Shown here piece by piece: positions 22,308 to 31,363 of a DNA stretch of 64,000 nucleotides (the first letter of the stretch is position 1; the number at the start of each line of letters is the position of its first letter). The stretch is from DASQPR01 sp963836775 (lineage in GTDB: Bacteria; Actinomycetota; Actinomycetes; Mycobacteriales; Micromonosporaceae), in the NCBI GenBank assembly GCA_963836775.1, contig CAWIKR010000003.1:868001-932000 (forward strand). Direction: 5' to 3'. The position numbers were made by a program, and so were the translations under genes. Under the pieces are notes generated by a model, which was not told the DNA's origin, made no database searches, and saw only the letters and a program-made list of their open reading frames with translations.

Positions 22308-23525
22308 ATGGGACTTGTGAGCTTGCCCCGCGAGATCGTGCTGCTCGGTTCAACCGGATCGATCGGCACTCAGGCCATCGACATCGTCCGGGCGCATCCG
22401 GCCCAGTTCCGGATCGTGGCGCTCGGAGCCGGCGGCGGCAACGTCGAGTTGCTCGCCGCGCAGGCGCTCGAGCTTGGCGTGGACATCGTCGGAGTGGCCA
22501 AGGCGTCCGCGGTCGCGGACCTGCAGCTGGCTTTCTACGCGATCGCTCAGCAGCGCGGTTATGCCACCGGCGGTTTCAAGATTCCGAAGATCGTGGCCGG
22601 GCCGGATGCGATGACCGAGCTCGCCGCCTGGCCTGCCGATGTGGTGCTGAACGCGGTGGTCGGGTCGCTCGGCCTGGCGCCGACGCTGGCCGCGCTGCGG
22701 GCCGGGCGCACCCTGGCATTGGCCAACAAGGAGTCGCTGGTCGCCGGCGGTCCGCTGGTCCGCGCGGCGGCTGCACCTGGCCAGATCGTCCCGGTCGACT
22801 CGGAGCACTCGGCGCTGGCCCAGTGCCTGCGGTCCGGGACCGAGCGCGAGGTCCGCCGCCTGGTCCTGACCGCCAGCGGCGGTCCGTTCCGGGGCCGATC
22901 CCGCCAGTCACTGGGGGACGTGACGGTCGAGCAGGCACTCGCGCACCCGACCTGGGATATGGGCCCGGTGGTCACGATCAACTCGGCGACCATGGTCAAC
23001 AAATCCCTGGAAGTGATCGAGGCACACGAACTGTTCGACATCGCATACGCCGACATCGCCGTGATGGTGCACCCGCAGTCGGTAATCCATTCGATGGTGG
23101 AATTCGCCGACGGTTCGACCATCGCGCAGTGCAGCCCGCCGGACATGAAGCTGCCGATCTCGCTGGCGCTGGGCTGGCCGGACCGGGTGCCCGGATCGGC
23201 CCGAGCGGTGGACTGGACCGCCGCCCACACCTGGGAGCTGGCGCCGCTGGACGAGTCCGCGTTTCCGGCCGTACGCCTTGCGAAAGCGGCCGGAGTCGCA
23301 GGTGGCTGCCGGCCGGCGATCTTCAACGCCGCCAACGAGGAGTTCGTAGCCGCATTTGTCGACCACCGGCTACCGTTCCTGGGCATCGTCGATTCGCTGG
23401 AACGAGTGCTCGCGGACGCTCCGGATTTCGGCGAACCAGGTACCGTCGAAGAGATACTCGCCGCGGAGTCATGGGCTCGGGCGCAAGCCCGCACGCTCGT
23501 GGCGGCTGTGACGAAGGAGAATTGA
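22308..23525 (+). CDS. dxr: 1-deoxy-D-xylulose 5-phosphate reductoisomerase
   Basis: A 405-residue enzyme of the MEP isoprenoid pathway; it converts DXP to MEP using NADPH. Motifs are the dinucleotide-binding LLGSTGSIGTQAIDIV, LANKESLVAGG, PVDSEHSALAQC, LTASGGPF, and the MVHPQSVIHSMVEFADGS segment. The start may be ATG 22308 or GTG 22317; an AAGAAT hexamer lies close by, so leaderless initiation at GTG 22317 is possible. The stop TGA overlaps the ATG of the protease gene. ispG, the seventh step of the same pathway, is two genes downstream. Confidence 0.96.
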   Translation: MGLVSLPREIVLLGSTGSIGTQAIDIVRAHPAQFRIVALGAGGGNVELLAAQALELGVDIVGVAKASAVADLQLAFYAIAQQRGYATGGFKIPKIVAGPDAMTELAAWPADVVLNAVVGSLGLAPTLAALRAGRTLALANKESLVAGGPLVRAAAAPGQIVPVDSEHSALAQCLRSGTEREVRRLVLTASGGPFRGRSRQSLGDVTVEQALAHPTWDMGPVVTINSATMVNKSLEVIEAHELFDIAYADIAVMVHPQSVIHSMVEFADGSTIAQCSPPDMKLPISLALGWPDRVPGSARAVDWTAAHTWELAPLDESAFPAVRLAKAAGVAGGCRPAIFNAANEEFVAAFVDHRLPFLGIVDSLERVLADAPDFGEPGTVEEILAAESWARAQARTLVAAVTKEN

Positions 23526-24781
23526 TGCGGCCTTTAGGCGTTGTGCTCTTCGCCTTGATCATCTTTGTGTCGGTCTGTCTCCATGAGGCTGGTCACATGG
23601 GCACCGCCAAGGCATTCGGCATGAAGGTGACTCGATACTTCGCCGGATTCGGCCCCACCCTCTGGTCGTTCCGCAAGGGCGAAACCGAATATGGCATCAA
23701 GGCAATCCCGTTGGGCGGCTTCGTCAAGATCGTCGGCATGACCCCCCAGGACGACGACGTCGAGCCCGGTGACGAGAAGCGTGCGATGTGGCGGTTCCCG
23801 GTGTGGAAGCGCACCGTCGTCATGTCGGCCGGATCTGTGACGCATTTCATCATCGGTCTGGTGCTGCTGTGGATCACGGTGTCGTTCGTCGGCATCACCA
23901 ATCCGAAGGTCCAGGACATCTACGCCCACCCCAACGCCGCTCCGGCCTTCATCCAGGTGGAGAACTGCGTTGTCGTGACATCCCCGGGCAGCGCCGACTG
24001 CACTGACAAGGATCAGATCAGCCCGGCACGATCGGCCAACCTGAAGACCGGTGACCACATCACCGCCGTCAACGGGACCCCGACCCCGACCTACAAGGAC
24101 CTCGTCACTGCGATCCGCGGCGTCACCAATCCGGCCGTGACCCTCGCGGTCACCAGGCCGGACAAGACCGCCAGGGACGTCAAGGTCAACCTCGTGCCGG
24201 TGCAGCGCCCGCCGATGGACAATGCGAACGGCACCCCGGTGAATACGTACGCGCTCGGCATCACCGAGTCGATCGATCCGGCGCTGCCGCTGACCGTCAA
24301 GTACGGCGCCGTGCATGGCATCCCGGAGACGTTCAGCTACACCGGCTCGATGGCCAAGCAGCTCGGGTCCAGCATCGCCGGCCTTCCCGGCAAGGTGCCC
24401 GGCCTGTTCAAGGCGCTCTCCGGCCAGCCACGCGACCCGAACGGTCCGATCAGCGTGGTCGGGGCCGCCGACATCGGCGGCCAGATCGCCTCGCATGGCC
24501 TGTGGAGCGTGTTCCTGCTGCTCGCCGTGGCGCTGAATTTCTTCATCGGCGTCTTCAACTTGCTGCCGCTGCTGCCGCTCGACGGTGGGCACATCGCGAT
24601 CGCCTGGTTCGAGAAGCTTCGATCCTGGCTGGCGGCCCGGTTCCACCGTCCCGATCCGGGCCGGGTTAACTACGAGAAGCTGATGCCGGCGACGTACGCG
24701 GTGATCTTGATCTTCGGCGGCTTCTCGGTGCTGACGATCTTGGCTGACATCATCAATCCGATCAACATCTTCGGTAAGTGA
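23525..24781 (+). CDS. rip1: Site-2 intramembrane zinc metalloprotease (Rip1/RseP family)
   Basis: A 418-residue membrane protease that cleaves transmembrane anti-sigma factors. The zinc motif is H20-E21-x2-H24 in CLHEAGH inside the first helix. A PDZ-like domain lies near residues 140-220 (ARSANLKTGDHITAVNGTPTPT). The second metal ligand is Asp353 in LLPLDGGH. It is coupled to dxr by an ATGA overlap and ahead of ispG, the usual actinobacterial order dxr-rip-ispG. The PDZ region has an additional cysteine pair (ENCVVVTSPGSADC). Confidence 0.93.
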   Translation: MRPLGVVLFALIIFVSVCLHEAGHMGTAKAFGMKVTRYFAGFGPTLWSFRKGETEYGIKAIPLGGFVKIVGMTPQDDDVEPGDEKRAMWRFPVWKRTVVMSAGSVTHFIIGLVLLWITVSFVGITNPKVQDIYAHPNAAPAFIQVENCVVVTSPGSADCTDKDQISPARSANLKTGDHITAVNGTPTPTYKDLVTAIRGVTNPAVTLAVTRPDKTARDVKVNLVPVQRPPMDNANGTPVNTYALGITESIDPALPLTVKYGAVHGIPETFSYTGSMAKQLGSSIAGLPGKVPGLFKALSGQPRDPNGPISVVGAADIGGQIASHGLWSVFLLLAVALNFFIGVFNLLPLLPLDGGHIAIAWFEKLRSWLAARFHRPDPGRVNYEKLMPATYAVILIFGGFSVLTILADIINPINIFGK

Positions 24782-24789
24782 GCTGACTG

Positions 24790-25947
24790 GTGACTGCGAT
24801 CAATCTTGGAATGCCGTCCACGCCTCCTACGCCTCTCGCGCCACGGCGTCTTTCGCGCCAGATCATGGTCGGCAGCGTGCCGGTCGGTGGCGGCGCGCCG
24901 GTCTCCGTACAGTCGATGACCACGACACTGACCTCGGATGTGAACGCGACGCTGCAGCAGATCGCTGAGCTGACCGCCTCCGGGTGCCAGATCGTGCGGG
25001 TGGCGGTGCCGTCTCAGGACGACGCCGACGCGCTCGCCACGATCGCCAGGAAGTCTCAGATCCCGGTCATCGCGGACATCCATTTCCAGCCGAAATACGT
25101 GTTCGCCGCGATCGACGCCGGCTGCGCGGCGGTCCGGGTCAACCCGGGCAACATCCGCCAGTTCGACGACAAGGTCGGTGAGATCGCCCGCGCCGCGCAG
25201 GCCGCCGGGACGCCGATCCGGATCGGCGTCAACGCCGGTTCGCTGGACAAGCGACTCCTGGAGAAATACGGCAAGGCCACCCCGGACGCGCTGGTCGAGT
25301 CGGCTCTGTGGGAGTGCTCGCTGTTCGAGGAGCACGGCTTCCGCGACATCAAGATCTCGGTCAAGCACAACGACCCGGTCGTGATGATCCAGGCGTACCG
25401 GAAACTGGCCCAGGCCTGCGACTATCCGTTGCACCTCGGCGTGACCGAGGCGGGCCCGGCGTTCCAGGGCACGGTCAAGTCATCGGTTGCGTTCGGCGCG
25501 CTGTTGGCCGAGGGCATCGGCGACACCATCCGGGTCTCGCTGTCGGCGCCGCCGGTCGAGGAGATCAAGGTCGGCAACGCCATCCTGGAGTCGCTCGGGC
25601 TGCGGGAGCGGGGCCTGGAGATCGTGTCGTGCCCGTCCTGCGGGCGCGCTCAGGTCGACGTCTACACGCTGGCCGAGCAGGTCACCGCCGCGCTGGACGG
25701 GTTCCCGGCGCCGCTGCGGGTGGCGGTCATGGGCTGTGTCGTCAACGGTCCGGGTGAGGCCCGCGAGGCCGACCTCGGCGTCGCGTCCGGCAACGGCAAA
25801 GGTCAGATCTTCGTCAAGGGCGAGGTCATCAAGACGGTTGCCGAGTCGCAGATCGTCGAGACGCTGGTGGAAGAGGCGATGCGCCTCGCCGACGAGATGG
25901 GCATCGACATGGCCGGCGTCGGCGGCGCCACGGTCTCGGTGCATTAG
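24790..25947 (+). CDS. ispG: 4-hydroxy-3-methylbut-2-en-1-yl diphosphate synthase
   Basis: A 385-residue iron-sulfur enzyme; it makes HMBPP from MEcPP in the MEP pathway. The N-terminal TIM-barrel begins LSRQIMVGSVPVGGGAPVSVQSMTTT. The [4Fe-4S] cysteines sit in SCPSCGR and VMGCVVNGPGEA at the C-terminus. It starts with GTG at 24790. The TAG stop at 25945-25947 lies at the left edge of a 165-bp palindromic element. Confidence 0.96.
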   Translation: MTAINLGMPSTPPTPLAPRRLSRQIMVGSVPVGGGAPVSVQSMTTTLTSDVNATLQQIAELTASGCQIVRVAVPSQDDADALATIARKSQIPVIADIHFQPKYVFAAIDAGCAAVRVNPGNIRQFDDKVGEIARAAQAAGTPIRIGVNAGSLDKRLLEKYGKATPDALVESALWECSLFEEHGFRDIKISVKHNDPVVMIQAYRKLAQACDYPLHLGVTEAGPAFQGTVKSSVAFGALLAEGIGDTIRVSLSAPPVEEIKVGNAILESLGLRERGLEIVSCPSCGRAQVDVYTLAEQVTAALDGFPAPLRVAVMGCVVNGPGEAREADLGVASGNGKGQIFVKGEVIKTVAESQIVETLVEEAMRLADEMGIDMAGVGGATVSVH

Positions 25948-26110
25948 GGCGTGCTTCAAAGCTGCCGGTCGGCTGCGCCGGGCCCAGGCCACGACCGGCC
26001 GCGTTGGATCTCTTCCTGGTTACAACGGGCGGTAGCCAGGAAGAGATCAAGCCGAGGCCGGTTCGCGCCCTGGGCGACGGCTCGCGCGATCGGACGTTGA
26101 AACACGCCCT
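25946..26110. repeat. 165-bp imperfect palindromic (MITE-like) element
   Basis: The two ends, AGGGCGTGCTTCAA (25946-25959) and TTGAAACACGCCCT (26097-26110), are inverted repeats with one mismatch. The inner part is also self-complementary: CCCAGG with CCTGGG, ACCGGCC with GGCCGGT, and ATCTCTTCCTGG with CCAGGAAGAGAT around the centre. The whole region can fold into a single long hairpin. It has no coding potential. Length, terminal repeats and structure suggest a miniature inverted-repeat element; no target duplication is seen. Confidence 0.65.
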
Positions 26111-26126
26111 CAGCGCTGCAAAAACG

Positions 26127-26163
26127 AGCGGTCCGCGCCCACTTTCACTGGGCGCGGACCGCT
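26127..26163. terminator. Bidirectional terminator between ispG and padR
   Basis: AGCGGTCCGCGCCCA (26127-26141) pairs perfectly over 15 bp with TGGGCGCGGACCGCT (26149-26163). An A-run precedes it (26120-26124) and GTTGTCT follows. It can serve ispG on the plus strand and padR on the minus strand. Confidence 0.88.
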
Positions 26164-26201
26164 GTTGTCTATTGCCGGCGCCATCACCGCACCGGGCCGT
26201 C

Positions 26202-26846
26202 TCACTCGCTGTCGGCGAGAATGGCGTAGAGCTTGCGCTTGGTCTCGTTGAGCACCTCAACGGCCTTCTGCCACTGCTCCGGATCGCGCTCGAAGCCGAT
26301 CTGCTTGAGCGCCATCATGATGCCCCCGATGGCCTCGCGGGTCTCGTGTCCGGAGGACACCGTCTCCGCGCTGAACTCGGCCCAGGGCGCGTGCTCGGCG
26401 GCGGTGGTGGCCTCGGTCTGGCCGGCCTCGGTCAGGGCGTAGGACTTGCGGCCGCTCTGCTCGGTCGCCGTGATCAGCCCCTCATCTTCGAGCAGCTGCA
26501 GCGTCGGGTAGACCGAACCCGGGCTGGGACGCCACACACCGCCGGTGCGCTGGTCCAGCTCCTGGATCATCTCGTAGCCGTGCATCGGCCGCTCGTTGAG
26601 CAGCGCCAGGATCGCGGCGCGGACGTTGCCGCGGCGACCGCCGCGGCGCCCACCCCGACCGTGGTGATGGCCGTGTCCCGGGCCGAACGGTCCGCCGCCG
26701 GGCCCGAACGGCGGTGGACCGGGCGGGAATGGCGGGCGGAACCCACCGAAGGCGTGCATCGCCTCTTCTCGCATGCGCATCGCTTCACCTCGCAATCGGC
26801 GCGTGAACTCTCGTCGGTCGTCTCGATCGTGATGATGGAAAGACAT
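26202..26846 (-). CDS. PadR-family transcriptional regulator with His/Gly-rich N-terminus
   Basis: A 214-residue regulator. The winged helix begins RAAILALLNERPMHGYEMIQELDQRTGG and continues SPGSVYPTLQLLEDEGLI, which is diagnostic for PadR. The C-terminal helices form the dimerisation domain. Before it lies a ~75-residue extension rich in Pro, Gly, His and Arg (PPFPPGPPPFGPGGG, then GHGHHHGRGG). Such His-rich tails occur in other actinobacterial PadR proteins; metal binding is possible but inferred. Two palindromes upstream (26885-26918) could be its operator. Confidence 0.9.
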   Translation of the reverse strand: MSFHHHDRDDRREFTRRLRGEAMRMREEAMHAFGGFRPPFPPGPPPFGPGGGPFGPGHGHHHGRGGRRGGRRGNVRAAILALLNERPMHGYEMIQELDQRTGGVWRPSPGSVYPTLQLLEDEGLITATEQSGRKSYALTEAGQTEATTAAEHAPWAEFSAETVSSGHETREAIGGIMMALKQIGFERDPEQWQKAVEVLNETKRKLYAILADSE

Positions 26847-26884
26847 CGTGATCGTTCCTTTCTAGTAAGCCTATACGATCAGTC

Positions 26885-26918
26885 TCCGATTGTTCTCGGA
26901 TGTGTCGACGATATATCG
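26885..26918 (-). promoter_or_regulatory. Palindromes upstream of padR (candidate operators)
   Basis: TCCGA-TTGTTC-TCGGA at 26885-26900 and CGATATATCG at 26909-26918 are two short palindromes within the A/T-rich promoter region of padR. A TATAGG hexamer on the minus strand lies between them and the start codon. Autoregulation is common in the PadR family. Confidence 0.4.
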
Positions 26919-27095
26919 GTAAACTATCGGAACGCAACCCGATGGTGACCCGGGTCACTACCGGACGGCTGGCACCAGGTGATCAACTCCGACGGTGACG
27001 GCACCGCGAGCTGATCGGCAAGCCACCCCGTCCACGCTCGAAAATCGGGCTGCGTCGAGGGTTCCAAAAGCGGCCGAATCTGGCAGGCTGGGAGG

Positions 27096-27935
27096 GTGCT
27101 GACGCTGGAAGCGCGGCTGCTCGGAGATGCCGAGCGGGCCGCCGTCGAGCGAATCCTGGACCGAGCGCCATTCGCCGCTGCCCAGGTCGCGGAGCAGGTG
27201 GCGATGTTCGGCCTGGAGTGGTGGCGGGCCGACGCCCGGGTCTTCGGCTATGGCCATCGCCGTCAGATCGAATCCGTCTGCTGGCTGGGCGCCAACATCA
27301 TGCCGGTGAACGCCAATCCCGGCGCGATCGCGGCCTTCGCCGAGATGGCCGCGATGAACCCGCGGCAGGCGTCGTCGATCGTCGGCCCGGCCAACCCGGT
27401 GCTCGACCTGTGGGACCGGCTCGCCGACGTCTGGGGTCCGGCCCGGGAGGTGCGGTCGAACCAGCCGCTGCTGGCGACCGGTGCACCCCCGGCGACCTAC
27501 GCCGATCCGGCGGTCCGCGTGGTCCGCCGGGACGAGCTGGACCTGTTGTTCCCGGCGGCGGTCGCGATGTACACCGAAGAGGTGGGGGTGTCCCCGGTGG
27601 CCGGCCGGGGCAGTTACTCCTACCGGCAGCGGATCGGTGACCTGGTCAACGCCCGGCGGGCGTACGCCCGATTCGTTGATGGCCGGGTCGTCTTCAAGGC
27701 CGAGCTGGCCATCGTCACCCGGCACACCGCGCAGGTCCAGGGGGTTTGGGTGCACCCGGACTATCGCGGACGCGGCATCGCGGTCGCGGGCATGGCCGCC
27801 GTCGTCCGCGACGCCCTGCGGCGCGTGGCGCCGACCGTGAGCCTCTACGTGAACGACTACAACCATTCGGCCCGGCGCGTCTACGAACGGTGCGGGTTCA
27901 AGCAAGTGGACACGTTCGCGTCGGTCCTGTTCTAA
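27096..27935 (+). CDS. DUF4081/GNAT acetyltransferase
   Basis: A 279-residue protein. The first ~140 residues (LEARLLGDAERAAVERILDR ... RQIESVCWLGANIMPVN) match the pattern of DUF4081, found only in front of GNAT domains in actinobacteria. The C-terminal GNAT domain has QGVWVHPDYRGRGIAVAGMA for acetyl-CoA and SLYVNDYNHSARRVYERCGF as the end strand. Position just after the dxr-rip-ispG block is a common arrangement in the phylum. The GTG at 27096 follows GGGAGG. Target unknown. Confidence 0.9.
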   Translation: MLTLEARLLGDAERAAVERILDRAPFAAAQVAEQVAMFGLEWWRADARVFGYGHRRQIESVCWLGANIMPVNANPGAIAAFAEMAAMNPRQASSIVGPANPVLDLWDRLADVWGPAREVRSNQPLLATGAPPATYADPAVRVVRRDELDLLFPAAVAMYTEEVGVSPVAGRGSYSYRQRIGDLVNARRAYARFVDGRVVFKAELAIVTRHTAQVQGVWVHPDYRGRGIAVAGMAAVVRDALRRVAPTVSLYVNDYNHSARRVYERCGFKQVDTFASVLF

Positions 27936-28066
27936 GCCGCCGCCGGCGGCGTCCCGAAACCACTCCCTGTTTCAGAGTCCGGGAGGTTGCGCCTTTCCGG
28001 CCGCCCCGTCGCGGACCGCGCGGCGAACGTGTGGATGACATTCCTCGGGTTATCTTCGATGACGAG

Positions 28067-28690
28067 GTGAGCCACCACATGGGACAGATCGTCAAGCGGA
28101 TGGGCGGGGACACCACTCGCTACTACTGGTATCCCGGCGACAAGAAGGAATATCTGCGCAGCGCCGCCGCGATCGTCCTCGGAATTCTCGCCTACCTGGT
28201 GCTGCACGCGGTCACCCATGCCTCGCTGATGCCGGCGGTGGCCGGCACCTCGATCGCCGCAATGCTGGCGGGATTCAACTTCGGCCGCCGCGATTCCCGC
28301 GCCATCGCGGCGTTCGCCGAAGCCACCAGCGCCGGCCGGGACAAGAACGCGGCGCGGTCGCGGCGGCGCACCGCCGTGGTGCACTCCGGGCACGCGGTCT
28401 GGCGAGGTTTCGCCGAGGGGGCCGGCGGGGCCGCGGCCGCCATCCTGATCGCAAACCTGCCGGCCGATGGAGTCGTCGCCAACTGGCTGCTGCCCCTGGT
28501 GCCGGCCGCGCTTGGCGCTCTGGCACATCAGCTGGGGATGGTCTTCGAGAGCCTCGGTCACAGCCGGGCCGCCGGTGAGCCGGCAACGGCTGCCGGCGAT
28601 CCGGCAACGGCCGCGCACGCGGCGAAATCCGACGACCAGACGGCGGCCGAGCGGGCCATCGGGACGGCGGGCATCAAGCCGCGCGGCTGA
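28067..28690 (+). CDS. Membrane protein of unknown function
   Basis: A ~207-residue protein with no recognised family. Hydrophobic segments lie at residues ~27-66 (AAAIVLGILAYLVLHAV, then MPAVAGTSIAAMLAGFNFG) and ~120-165 (AAAAILIANLPADGVVANWL, then LVPAALGALAHQLGMVF), with a basic stretch of KNAARSRRRT between. The tail is Ala-rich and contains two near-identical units (EPATAAGDPATAAHAA). GTG 28067 is my choice of start; GTG 28031 is in frame, and ATG 28079 is possible too. It lies alone between the GNAT gene and the permease operon. Confidence 0.65.
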   Translation: MSHHMGQIVKRMGGDTTRYYWYPGDKKEYLRSAAAIVLGILAYLVLHAVTHASLMPAVAGTSIAAMLAGFNFGRRDSRAIAAFAEATSAGRDKNAARSRRRTAVVHSGHAVWRGFAEGAGGAAAAILIANLPADGVVANWLLPLVPAALGALAHQLGMVFESLGHSRAAGEPATAAGDPATAAHAAKSDDQTAAERAIGTAGIKPRG

Positions 28691-28839
28691 CCTGTTATCT
28701 CGACCCATCATCTAAAAGGTCTACTTCTGACGGATTCTTGGCCGAGATCCATTGACTTGGGTCTCGCGACGGGTCGATCATCGCTTCAAAGTGACGCAGG
28801 TCACTTGCCTGCGTACCCCCTGTGTTTGGAGCCCTTACG

Positions 28840-30396
28840 ATGAGCGATCCGACCGCGGGCGGCGCAACCGTCCTCGACGACGAGGCGCGCCTGGCGCAAC
28901 TCGGCTACAAGCAGGAACTACACCGCCGGCTCTCGGGATTCTCGAACTTCGCGGTGTCGTTCAGCATCATCTCGATCCTGGCCGGCTGCCTGACCTCCTA
29001 CTACCTGGCGATGACCAACGGCGGCCCGCTGGCGATCACGCTCGGGTGGCTGCTGGTCGGCGGCATGGTGACGCTGGTGGCGCTCAGCATGGCGGAGATC
29101 AGTTCGGTCTACCCGACGGCGGGCGGCCTCTACTGGTGGGCGTTCGCCGTGGCCAAGCGGAACAAGGCGGCATGGGCCTGGTTCACCGGCTGGTTCAACT
29201 TCCTCGGCCAGGTGGCGGTCACCGCCGCGATCGACTACGGCGCCGCGTTGACCACCACGGCGTTTCTCAACCTGACGTTTGGCCTGTCGGCCACCAAGAC
29301 CCACACCTTCGTGGTGTTCCTGATCATCATCGTCCTGCACGGTCTGCTCAACACCTTCGGCGTGGACCTGGTCAAGCTGCTCTCGGACATCAGCGCCTGG
29401 TGGCACGTGGTCGGTGTCGGCGTCATCGTGGTGGTGCTCGCCGTGGTGCCGGACCACCACTACTCGATCGGCAAGGTCTTCACCCAGACCGTCAACAACA
29501 GCGGGCTGCACGGAGCCGGCGGCGTGGCCTACGCGGTGATTCTCGGCCTCCTGATGGCGCAATACACGTTCACCGGCTATGACGCCAGCGCGCACCTGTC
29601 CGAGGAGACCCACAACGCGTCCCGGTCCGCACCCCGCGGCATCGTCATGTCCGTCGTGGTCTCGCTGGTCGCCGGATTCCTGCTGCTGTTCGCGGTCACT
29701 TGGGCGATTCAGGGGTACGAAGCCGAGCGCACCTCCGCGACCGGATTCCCACCGGCGCAGATCTTCATCGACTCGGCCGGCCGGCACACCGGCGAGTTCC
29801 TGCTGCTGATCTGCGTGGTCGCCCAGTTCTTCTGCGGCATGGCATCGGTGACCGCCAACTCCCGGATGACCTACGCGTTCAGCCGGGACGGTGCACTGCC
29901 CGGCTCGCGGCTGTGGCGGCGGGTCAATACCCGCACCGGTACGCCCACCAACTCGATCTGGCTGTGCGTGGTCTGTGCCATCGTGCTGGCGGCTCCGTCG
30001 TTGAAGAACCTGTACGCATACGGCGCGTCCACCGCGATCGCGGTGATCGGCCTCTACGTCTCTTACGTGATTCCAGTGTTCCTGCGACTCCGCGACCGCG
30101 ACTTCCAGGTGGGCGTGTGGAATCTCGGCAAGTGGAGCCGTCCGATCGGCTGGACAGCGGTCGTCTGGGTGCTGATGATCTGCGTGATGTTCATGCTCCC
30201 GACGGTCTACCCGATCGTGGCGCTGACCTTCAACTACACGGTGGGGGCGGTGGCCGTGGTGCTCGGCGGCGCTGCATTGTGGTGGGTGCTCAGCGCGCGC
30301 AAGTGGTTCACCGGGCCACAGCAGAACATTTCCACCGCCGACATTCCGAGTCAGCACGTGGTTCCGGAGTCGAGCGCACCGATCGACGCCGAGTAG
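28840..30396 (+). CDS. APC-family amine/amino acid permease
   Basis: A 518-residue permease with 12 hydrophobic helices. The N-terminus LAQLGYKQELHRRLSGFSNFAVSFSIISI is the classic opening of the GABA/choline/ethanolamine permease branch. FTGYDASAHLSEETHNASR is the conserved segment after helix 7. It takes up a small amine or amino acid. It heads a cluster that encodes amine gamma-glutamylation and oxidation, so an ethanolamine or polyamine substrate is likely by context. The ATG at 28840 is preceded by GGAG with an 8-base spacer. Confidence 0.9.
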   Translation: MSDPTAGGATVLDDEARLAQLGYKQELHRRLSGFSNFAVSFSIISILAGCLTSYYLAMTNGGPLAITLGWLLVGGMVTLVALSMAEISSVYPTAGGLYWWAFAVAKRNKAAWAWFTGWFNFLGQVAVTAAIDYGAALTTTAFLNLTFGLSATKTHTFVVFLIIIVLHGLLNTFGVDLVKLLSDISAWWHVVGVGVIVVVLAVVPDHHYSIGKVFTQTVNNSGLHGAGGVAYAVILGLLMAQYTFTGYDASAHLSEETHNASRSAPRGIVMSVVVSLVAGFLLLFAVTWAIQGYEAERTSATGFPPAQIFIDSAGRHTGEFLLLICVVAQFFCGMASVTANSRMTYAFSRDGALPGSRLWRRVNTRTGTPTNSIWLCVVCAIVLAAPSLKNLYAYGASTAIAVIGLYVSYVIPVFLRLRDRDFQVGVWNLGKWSRPIGWTAVVWVLMICVMFMLPTVYPIVALTFNYTVGAVAVVLGGAALWWVLSARKWFTGPQQNISTADIPSQHVVPESSAPIDAE

Positions 30397-30524
30397 CGAG
30401 GCACAGTTGAGGTAGCGCGGCAGCGCTACGACGCGGGGTGGGCGCCCCGGACCCGGCGGCATGCGGGGTTTACGATGCGCCCACCACCGCGCTCGGTGGC
30501 ACACCCGTTCGGATCGGAGGGGAC

Positions 30525-31262
30525 ATGACGTCCGGCATCCCGGTTCAGCGATCCGTCTCGGTGCCGCTGTGGCGGCCGGTACGCGGCGGAAACGCCTTCG
30601 AGATCACGGTGTCCCGGCTGGCCCAGACGATCCGGCTGGGCATGCTCGGCGCCGGCGACCAGCTGCCGCCGGAGCGGGAACTGGCCGAGCGACTGCAGGT
30701 CAGCCGGGTCACGCTGCGCGAGGCGATCGCGGCCTTGCGAGACGCCGGCTTCCTGGAGACCCGGCGCGGCCGGGCCGGCGGCACTTTCGTCGTCTACCAG
30801 GACACCCCAGCGCAGGCCGGTGACGCCGTCGCGATGGCCAAGGAGATGGGTGACGACTTGCACGACGCGCTCGACTTCCGCCGCGTGGTCGAGCCCGGAG
30901 CCGCGGCGCTGGCCGCGTCGCGTACCCTCTCGGCGGTTGATCGAGCCCAGCTCACCGCGTGCCTGGCCGCCGCCGCGGACCATGCCGCCCCGACTCGCCG
31001 GGTCGCCGATTCCCGGCTGCATCTGGCGATCGCCGCGGCCAGCGGTTCGGCGATGCTGGCCGAAGCGGTGACGCAGGTCCAGGTGATCGTCGACAAGCTG
31101 CTCGCCGCGATCCCGGTGATCGAGCGCAACCTGGCCCATTCCGACGCGCAGCACAAGCGCATCGTCGACGCGATCCTGGCGGGCGACCCGCGATCCGCGC
31201 GCTCTGCCATGGAGGAACACTGCGACGGCACCGCGGAGTTGCTGCGTGGGCTACTCGCCTGA
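30525..31262 (+). CDS. FadR-type GntR regulator of the amine cluster
   Basis: A 245-residue regulator. The N-terminal winged helix reads IRLGMLGAGDQLPPERELAERLQVSRVTLREAIAALRDAGFL, the GntR signature. The all-helical FCD effector domain includes DFRRVVEPGAAALAA, a DSRLHLAIAAASGS metal-site segment and HKRIVDAILAGD. These histidines and aspartates suggest a metal-assisted small-molecule effector. The gene lies between permease and ligase, and so is the likely local regulator. GGAGGGG precedes the ATG at 30525. Confidence 0.92.
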   Translation: MTSGIPVQRSVSVPLWRPVRGGNAFEITVSRLAQTIRLGMLGAGDQLPPERELAERLQVSRVTLREAIAALRDAGFLETRRGRAGGTFVVYQDTPAQAGDAVAMAKEMGDDLHDALDFRRVVEPGAAALAASRTLSAVDRAQLTACLAAAADHAAPTRRVADSRLHLAIAAASGSAMLAEAVTQVQVIVDKLLAAIPVIERNLAHSDAQHKRIVDAILAGDPRSARSAMEEHCDGTAELLRGLLA

Positions 31263-31363
31263 GGCCAAGTCCGGGCCGGATAAAGGGCCGCGCGGTCGGT
31301 TGACGCTGTATTGGTTCGGTAGTAGACCTTAGGTCAGGTGGAAGATCGACCGGAGGGCGCGCT

